Assembly (NCBI RefSeq): GCF_000018025.1
Contig: NC_009831.1
Coordinates: forward strand, 5,022,001 to 5,086,000
Origin: Shewanella sediminis HAW-EB3
GTDB taxonomy: Bacteria > Pseudomonadota > Gammaproteobacteria > Enterobacterales > Shewanellaceae
DNA length: 64,000 bases
Direction of reading: 5' to 3'
Shown: piece after piece, positions 61,701 through 64,000 of the stretch
Layout: every line of letters begins with the position of its first letter
Numbering within the stretch: position 1 is the stretch's first letter
Notes under the pieces: model-generated
The model's input: the letters and a program-made list of their open reading frames with translations, nothing else
What the model was told of the DNA's origin: nothing
The model's database searches: none
Translations under genes and position numbers: made by a program

Positions 61701-62108
61701 GTCTGGTCTGCGGGCTCAACGGGTACCGATCACATCACAGACTTTAAACTAGGTGAAGATAAGCTAGATCTTAGCGACCTTCTACATGTTGAGAGTGGGC
61801 ATCAACTTGCTGAATACCTCCACTTTACCGTCGATAATACGACGTCGACGCCCTCAACATCTATCGATATAGATGCAGACCTTAACGGCATATACGAGCA
61901 GCATATCGTCTTGGATGGCGTCGACCTGAGTGATGCGTTTGGAGATAGTGAAGGGGCGATTATTCAAGGGTTACTCGGTGACAATGGAAACGGAGCATTA
62001 ATCATCAGTAATTCAACCGATGAAACGACTTCGTCTACTACGTTTGCTGAAGCACCTGGTTCTAATTCGTACTCGGATGATGATCAAATTACTTATCTTC
62101 TTCCATAA
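49704..62108 (+). CDS. Giant RTX adhesin 3 with PA14-like and von Willebrand A domains
   Basis: 4134 residues; GGAG six bases before the ATG. N-terminal retention-type module (MKSLVTAQHGQVLLANGNVT), then DPTAGLPDTAAGAG with TAAG at 50016-50027. Six cadherin-like repeats of 101 residues (50196-52013), two larger repeats (52014 to about 52680), fifteen 103-residue repeats (52682-57316), then mixed beta domains. A PA14-like domain (about 59530-60040: HYYGYND, LRVTADDGYSIKVDGVVV) resembles sugar-binding modules. It is followed by a cadherin repeat, a VWA domain (about 60475-61250) with the MIDAS set DSSGS, RTNYESAF and ITDGEPN, RTX repeats (about 61510-61670, GQGGDDTLDGGTGSDHLIGG) and a type I secretion C-terminus. 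Layout recalls Vibrio FrhA and the Marinomonas ice-binding adhesin. Ligand unknown. Confidence 0.92.
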   Translation: MKSLVTAQHGQVLLANGNVTIEIANGKQTIAPGEQLPKGSTLYIEDGAEVEIAFEDGTTYSNLASAAQDSEEAITDSASSALDEIQALQDLIASGEDPTAGLPDTAAGAGTAGNQGGTDFISLSRSGNETIASSGFATDGSSQSEFSADGNLDESVIDNPSELIDDTNTIDEDGLATGNVLDNDSDVDSDLSVITFEVNGDTYLAGTEVTLEGGTLVIGEDGSYTFTPDENWNGSVPVITYTTNTGSTATLTIEVTPVDDASVLVNDSNTIDEDSVATGNVLDNDSDVDNELTVASFEVNGTSYSAGTEVTLEGGTLVVGEDGGYTFTPDENWNGSVPVITYTTNTGSTATLTIEVTPVDDASVLANDSNTIDEDTVATGNVLDNDSDVDNELTVASFEVNGTSYTAGTEVTLEGGTLVIGEDGSYTFTPDENWNGSVPVITYTTNTGSTATLTIEVSPVDDASVLANDSNTIDEDTVATGNVLDNDSDVDNELTVASFEVNGTSYTAGTEVTLEGGTLVIGEDGSYTFTPDENWNGSVPVITYTTNTGSTATLTIEVNPVDDASVLVNDSNTIDEDSVATGNVLDNDSDVDNELTVASFEVYGTSYTAGTEVTLEGGTLVISEDGSYTFTPDENWNGSVPVITYTTNTGSTATLTIEVNPVDDASVLVNDSNTIAEDSVARGNVLSNDSDVDNELTVTSFTVNGSTHTAGTQVTLADGSLVINSNGSYTFTPNEDWNGSVPVITYTTNTGSSATLSIVVSPVNDAPVAENDSFSVDEGGAVNGNVITHMDGDGIQDSDGGDGAALFVTQVNGNDLTFDQDGWASVDVANGTLRIKADGTFEFQHNGSDPSQTDPSFVYTLSDGTDSDTATVTISVGAVNDKPVAENDSFSVDEGAMVFGNVITHDDGDGIRDSDGGDGAGLFVTHVGTTLLTFDSEGWSQELTVANGTLFIKADGTFKYTHDGSDPSQTDPSFTYTISDGSDVDTASVTFSVTNNDEGVTAGDDDYTVLEDGSVTLNLLGNDVAPDGGLAIQSINGITLTGLAQNIAVANGTVVIADNGTMTFEPTDNYYGPVSFDYIATDADGDTDTGTVSITVTNNDEGVTAGDDDYTVLEDGSVTLNLLGNDVAPDGGLAIQSINGITLTGLAQNIAVANGTVVIADNGTMTFEPTDNYYGPVSFDYIATDADGDTDTGTVSITVTNNDEGVTAGDDDYTVLEDGSVTLNLLGNDVAPDGGLAIQSINGITLTGLAQNIAVANGTVVIADNGTMTFEPTDNYYGPVSFDYIATDADGDTDTGTVSITVTNNDEGVTAGDDDYTVLEDGSVTLNLLGNDVAPDGGLAIQSINGITLTGLAQNIAVANGTVVIADNGTMTFEPTDNYYGPVSFDYIATDADGDTDTGTVSITVTNNDEGVTAGDDDYTVLEDGSVTLNLLGNDVAPDGGLAIQSINGITLTGLAQNIAVANGTVVIADNGTMTFEPTDNYYGPVSFDYIATDADGDTDTGTVSITVTNNDEGVTAGDDDYTVLEDGSVTLNLLGNDVAPDGGLAIQSINGITLTGLAQNIAVANGTVVIADNGTMTFEPTDNYYGPVSFDYIATDADGDTDTGTVSITVTNNDEGVTAGDDDYTVLEDGSVTLNLLGNDVAPDGGLAIQSINGITLTGLAQNIAVANGTVVIADNGTMTFEPTDNYYGPVSFDYIATDADGDTDTGTVSITVTNNDEGVTAGDDDYTVLEDGSVTLNLLGNDVAPDGGLAIQSINGITLTGLAQNIAVANGTVVIADNGTMTFEPTDNYYGPVSFDYIATDADGDTDTGTVSITVTNNDEGVTAGDDDYTVLEDGSVTLNLLGNDVAPDGGLAIQSINGITLTGLAQNIAVANGTVVIADNGTMTFEPTDNYYGPVSFDYIATDADGDTDTGTVSITVTNNDEGVTAGDDDYTVLEDGSVTLNLLGNDVAPDGGLAIQSINGITLTGLAQNIAVANGTVVIADNGTMTFEPTDNYYGPVSFDYIATDADGDTDTGTVSITVTNNDEGVTAGDDDYTVLEDGSVTLNLLGNDVAPDGGLAIQSINGITLTGLAQNIAVANGTVVIADNGTMTFEPTDNYYGPVSFDYIATDADGDTDTGTVSITVTNNDEGVTAGDDDYTVLEDGSVTLNLLGNDVAPDGGLAIQSINGITLTGLAQNIAVANGTVVIADNGTMTFEPTDNYYGPVSFDYIATDADGDTDTGTVSITVTNNDEGVTAGDDDYTVLEDGSVTLNLLGNDVAPDGGLAIQSINGITLTGLAQNIAVANGTVVIADNGTMTFEPTDSYYGPVSFDYIATDADGDTDTGTVSITVTNNDEGVTAGDDDYTVLEDGSVTLNLLGNDVAPDGGLAIQSINGITLTGLAQNIAVANGTVVIADNGTMTFEPTDNYYGPVSFDYIATDADGDTDTGTVSITVTNNDEGVTAGDDDYTVLEDGSVTLNLLGNDVAPDGGLAIQSINGITLTGLAQNIAVANGTVVIADNGTMTFEPTDNYYGPVSFDYIATDADGDTDTGTVSITVTPEGDAFDDASEEVEIAEDSALHNGDLLAGTNSVDGDVSLAEFTVDGSTYTFSASVTSHTVNLDAGTLIINQNGTYSFDSADNWNGTVPTVDYTVSDGDSNNDSTLTITVTPIISAGNPVELFVDDADTISSTTDSHSMALSFSAGTEAVHQFTFGDDFSEISVNGLDGELTWAINDSGHLIGSLGGNALIQLELSDTTIAAGTTGAVTVSVTLLDNLPHGASADSLTINGITVVASGTSGATAEGIVNVTVNDDQVVADVADSQAENAAQTILGSMTVSGADTDYSANLMGNITGNTNHDGQSDFVDSGLTTGGETIYYFVDPDQPDVLIGYTDSSADASSYSANGNQTQIFTLRVDPNSGESGEYVLDLKDSITLIQETTVDLSGNIVAGNDGDLFIYLDSTAEYADSASASKSVLCTITATTNGGATATVNNSNNGIGVGSRGGPGAGKDISDSDVLILSFNQTITTDIQITLSNNSGTVFDGNATFYVEGKNALGVKTVLDFTGTSEEFATALSNSSIVEVDLITLSKAVGGEDFNLQGLSTDSIIIDSAGTTLDFTVDIIDSDGDVDNDNDFSVILNAPTSLSVLTANAVAQLDEATLLSDAADNDKETLLFKAGDTEINSFTFGDTNNIEVYGIRQPMEWRIEGGNLIGSMNGRGDLLKLTLDWDAIASGQQGSVILDAELLGKFPHNIDVDDLLVTGIQVIATDGSGESATSNVTVSVADHNRAPDAENDNFGGLTSHYYGYNDSKAYGDKDGGNLNLLSQVNTFINKNAPDATFTATTLNYAYGGGDLGTGTSLQNFLGTDAASLSNDPGNSTDAILHMQGNVQLDAGKYGLRVTADDGYSIKVDGVVVAQYSKIQSQHTKSPGDDGHIYFDIETAGLHEIEIVYWDQGGAYVFNVELGQFDQNNQQIGDYSQLGDQVLTPPLAVMEDTPFTFSASSILGNDSDPDGDALSIIDVMNAEHGTVSLDANGNVVFTPEEGYTGAASYQYTISDPSGLTDTATVTFDVVPSRGYGQNTGTDGNNDIQGTSNHDVIVSDTTGLQIVSGENYNIAFILDSSGSMGNTNVTSAKEQLLEVFNTLKASATSVHSGVVNVLLVDFNNGTKANVSVNLADNNAISNLTDVLSTIASDGGRTNYESAFETTTNWFNSGTASENTGTNLTYFITDGEPNNYNVDQTPEELRAYDSYYESKQLSDLLDTYIEGQELIYNNKVIIDEYGNTYYWSNSNGSWSSHQTGTIKLGADGNYTVAEIAYGDDQAETEALAAFDVLNIVSEVKAIGIGNGIDLDDLTPYDSDGLAHHNIKADEIASVILGSEEVLLQGDDTVNAGEGNDIIFGDLVSFENIEGQGYSALQKFVASQLENVETTDVTVKDVHNFITNNPDMFNLANNDDGDDKLYGGQGKDILFGQGGDDTLDGGTGSDHLIGGVGIDTLIGGLGDDTLTGDGPTGPTSADTFVWSAGSTGTDHITDFKLGEDKLDLSDLLHVESGHQLAEYLHFTVDNTTSTPSTSIDIDADLNGIYEQHIVLDGVDLSDAFGDSEGAIIQGLLGDNGNGALIISNSTDETTSSTTFAEAPGSNSYSDDDQITYLLP
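50196..52013 (+). repeat. Six 303-bp cadherin-like coding repeats
   Basis: Units start at 50196, 50499, 50802, 51105, 51408 and 51711. Each encodes [20 protein letters not shown]...FTPDENWNGSVPVITYTTNT. Inner copies are nearly identical; the first and last are diverged. The same domain type occurs once each in adhesins 1 and 2. Confidence 0.9.
52682..57316 (+). repeat. Fifteen near-identical 309-bp coding repeats
   Basis: Fifteen units in exact 309-bp register each encode NNDEGVTAGDDDYTVLEDGS...YYGPVSFDYIATDADGDTDT. By eye only a handful of bases vary: a TTA/TTG leucine choice in copies 7, 10 and 12, one change each in copies 1, 6 and 12, and an Asn-to-Ser change in copy 13 (about 56615). 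Such uniformity means recent expansion or continuing gene conversion. Confidence 0.95.
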
Positions 62109-62120
62109 ATCTGCTAATTA

Positions 62121-62154
62121 TCAAGATGGTCTATAGCAAAATAGACCATCTTGA
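62121..62154 (+). terminator. Perfect 14-bp hairpin between adhesin 3 and the ABC gene
   Basis: TCAAGATGGTCTAT (62121-62134) pairs with 62141-62154 around AGCAAA, 12 bp after the adhesin stop. The following CTAATACTTTTA is only moderately T-rich, so partial read-through into the secretion gene is possible. Confidence 0.6.
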
Positions 62155-62216
62155 CTAATACTTTTATAATACAATAAGAATAATTCCATAATAAAATCTT
62201 AAGGATAAGCTTTTAG

Positions 62217-64000
62217 GTGTCTGTTTCCACTCCTCAGAAAACTGAGCAATGGACCGTTTCTGCCTCTCAAAGAGTGTCAGTCGATCCCCTGTTAGACAGT
62301 TTAGTGTTATTAACCGAATATTTCGGCAGCCCTTGCTCCAGTGAATCCATGGCGGCAGGTCTCCCCCTGTCCGGTAGTGTACTCACACCAGACTTGGTGC
62401 CTCAGGCCGCTGCTCGAGCGGGGTTGGCTGCAAAGTTAACCCGTAAAGGGTTAAACCAAATATCGCCAATTTTCCTGCCCTGTATCTTGCTGCTAAAAGA
62501 TAAGAAAGCCTGCCTGCTTCGTGAATTGGATGTAAAAAAAGATAGGGCTGTCATTCAGCTGCCGGAGACTGGTGGCGAAGAGACGCTATCGCTTGAAGAT
62601 CTTGAAGCTATCTATGTCGGGTACCTGTTTATGGTTAAGCAGCAGTATCGTGGCGATATGGGCTTCGATATTCATCTCCATGACAGTAATAAGCACTGGT
62701 TATTTCAAACAATTAAAGATTCGGCGCCTATCTACCGGGATGCATTAATCGCATCGGTATTGGTCAACCTTTTCGCTTTGGTTTCGCCGCTATTCATCAT
62801 GAATGTCTATGATAAGGTCGTCCCCAACCTGGCGTTCGAATCCCTGTGGGTATTAGCCATCGGCGCGGGCATCGCCTATATCTTCGATCTAATCATGCGG
62901 CAACTTCGCGCCTATCTCATCGATGTTGCGGGTAAGAAGGTCGATATCATCGTCTCTTCCAAGCTGTTTGCCAAAGCAATAGGCATTCCGCTGGAGAATC
63001 GCTCACCCAGTGTCGGAGGCATGGCCAGGCAGCTAGGTGAGTTTGACAGTATTCGGGATATTCTGACTTCGGCAACAATTACCACATTGGTGGACTTACC
63101 ATTCGCCATCTTCTTCATGATGATTATCTACTTAGTAGCGGGCGACTTAGCCTTAGTACCTCTGTTGGGAGGGGTAATTATTATTACCTATACCTTGATC
63201 ATGCAGCCAAAGTTAAAGGCGGCTATTGAGGAGAGCAACAAGTTTTCCAGCCTGAAACATGGCCATCTTATCGAATCGCTCGCCTCATTAGAGTCGATAA
63301 AATCCAGTGGCGCCGAGGGGTTAGTGCAGAAAAGCTGGCAACAGATGATTGGCCATACCGCCAACTGGCAATTGAAATCGAAGAAAATTTCAACCTCAGT
63401 AACCAACCTCGCTAACTTTACGGTACAGCTTTCTGTCGTGTCAGTGGTGATCCTGGGGGTATATCGCGTGGCCGATAACGAGATCTCTATGGGTGGCATT
63501 ATTGCGGCCGTGATCTTATCCAGTCGGGCAATCTCTCCCATGGCGCAGCTGGCGGGACTCATGACCCGCGGTAATCACACCGCAAGCGCCCTACGGCAAC
63601 TCAATGAGATCATGACCCAAGAGGATGAATTTGAGAATAAGGGTCACCTGGTTAGCCGACAGCGCCTCCAGGGGCAGATGAGTGCCGATCATATTAGTTT
63701 CTCCTATCCCGGTTCGGAAAGACCGGTCTTGCACCCTATGTCTATTAACATTCAGCCAGGCGAGAGAGTCGCTATCATAGGCCGGAATGGTTCAGGTAAG
63801 AGTACCCTGGCGAAAATGCTGGTCGGACTCTATCAACCAAGCAAGGGAAGCCTGAGGTATGACGGACTGGACTCCGCTCAGATCCACCCTACAGACCTGA
63901 GACGAAACTTTGGTTATCTCCCTCAAGATATCACTTTGTTCCATGGCTCTATCAGGGACAACATTCTGTTTGGCACCCGACAGGTATCCGAACACCAACT
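62217..64000 (+). CDS. Type I secretion ABC transporter, LapB/HlyB family (3' end outside window)
   Basis: An open frame from a GTG at 62217 (AAGGA 11 bases upstream) continues past the window end, giving 594 residues here. The N-terminal ~130 residues form a degenerate C39-peptidase-like domain (VDPLLDSLVLLTEYFGSP) without a canonical catalytic cysteine motif, as in RTX exporters. Then come the six-helix membrane domain (YRDALIASVLVNLFALVSPLFIMNVYDKVVPN..., TLVDLPFAIFFMMIIYLVAG) and the nucleotide-binding domain with Walker A GRNGSGKST at codons 63780-63806 and the Q-loop YLPQDITLFHGSIRDNILFG. It would power export of the three adhesins together with a HlyD-like adaptor and TolC-like pore, expected downstream. 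No ATG fits the N-terminus better. Confidence 0.92.
   Translation, partial: MSVSTPQKTEQWTVSASQRVSVDPLLDSLVLLTEYFGSPCSSESMAAGLPLSGSVLTPDLVPQAAARAGLAAKLTRKGLNQISPIFLPCILLLKDKKACLLRELDVKKDRAVIQLPETGGEETLSLEDLEAIYVGYLFMVKQQYRGDMGFDIHLHDSNKHWLFQTIKDSAPIYRDALIASVLVNLFALVSPLFIMNVYDKVVPNLAFESLWVLAIGAGIAYIFDLIMRQLRAYLIDVAGKKVDIIVSSKLFAKAIGIPLENRSPSVGGMARQLGEFDSIRDILTSATITTLVDLPFAIFFMMIIYLVAGDLALVPLLGGVIIITYTLIMQPKLKAAIEESNKFSSLKHGHLIESLASLESIKSSGAEGLVQKSWQQMIGHTANWQLKSKKISTSVTNLANFTVQLSVVSVVILGVYRVADNEISMGGIIAAVILSSRAISPMAQLAGLMTRGNHTASALRQLNEIMTQEDEFENKGHLVSRQRLQGQMSADHISFSYPGSERPVLHPMSINIQPGERVAIIGRNGSGKSTLAKMLVGLYQPSKGSLRYDGLDSAQIHPTDLRRNFGYLPQDITLFHGSIRDNILFGTRQVSEHQ

Overview
The window reads as chromosomal DNA of a marine gammaproteobacterium, most likely a Shewanella. 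The basis is gene order and protein sequence: gppA-rhlB / trxA-rho, a diheme-type frd operon beside prmA-dusB-fis, lptM-lysA-dapF-DUF484-xerC-yigB opposite cyaY, and cyaA opposite hemCDXY. A respiratory reductive dehalogenase operon is unusual in this group. From memory, one has been described in Shewanella sediminis, so a relative of that sediment species is the best guess; this is inference and not a database match.

Layout. 1-2908: the 5' part of a TonB-dependent receptor gene. 3274-7532: GppA-like phosphatase, RhlB, thioredoxin and Rho. 7588-7803: a highly structured, repeat-rich intergenic stretch, followed by a LysR regulator. 8827-13243: a fumarate reductase/succinate dehydrogenase operon with two different diheme cytochrome b subunits and a strong CRP-like site upstream. 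13768-16093: prmA-dusB-fis. 16229-21831: an accessory segment with a possible 35-residue membrane protein, a reductive dehalogenase operon (rdhA, rdhB, an FKBP22-type isomerase, a c-type cytochrome), a divergent TetR regulator with two palindromic operator candidates between them, a YtfE-type iron-sulfur repair protein with NsrR-like sites, and a HupE-type Ni/Co permease. 21931-34349: housekeeping genes (yigB, xerC, DUF484, dapF, lysA, lptM, cyaY, cyaA, hemC, hemD, hemX, hemY) with two kinds of dispersed palindromic repeat between them.

34631-62108 is occupied by three giant repeat adhesin genes (about 1599, 3182 and 4134 residues). Each has an N-terminal retention-type module with a TAAG motif like LapG protease sites, many VCBS/cadherin-like repeats, glycine/aspartate RTX repeats and a type I secretion C-terminus. 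They are followed by a type I secretion ABC transporter gene that runs off the window at 64000. The first two adhesin genes are a tandem duplication: their upstream regions match, and the second copy still carries a decayed piece of the 3' end of hemY. They share head and tail and differ in the number and type of central repeats. The third holds fifteen nearly identical 309-bp repeats plus PA14-like and von Willebrand A domains.

Working together (inference): the adhesins, the ABC exporter and a LapD/LapG-type cyclic-di-GMP switch located elsewhere would control attachment. The frd and rdh operons, CRP sites, cyaA, haem synthesis genes and YtfE-like protein fit an anaerobically respiring sediment bacterium. 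No rRNA, tRNA, CRISPR array, IS transposase or prophage gene was seen.
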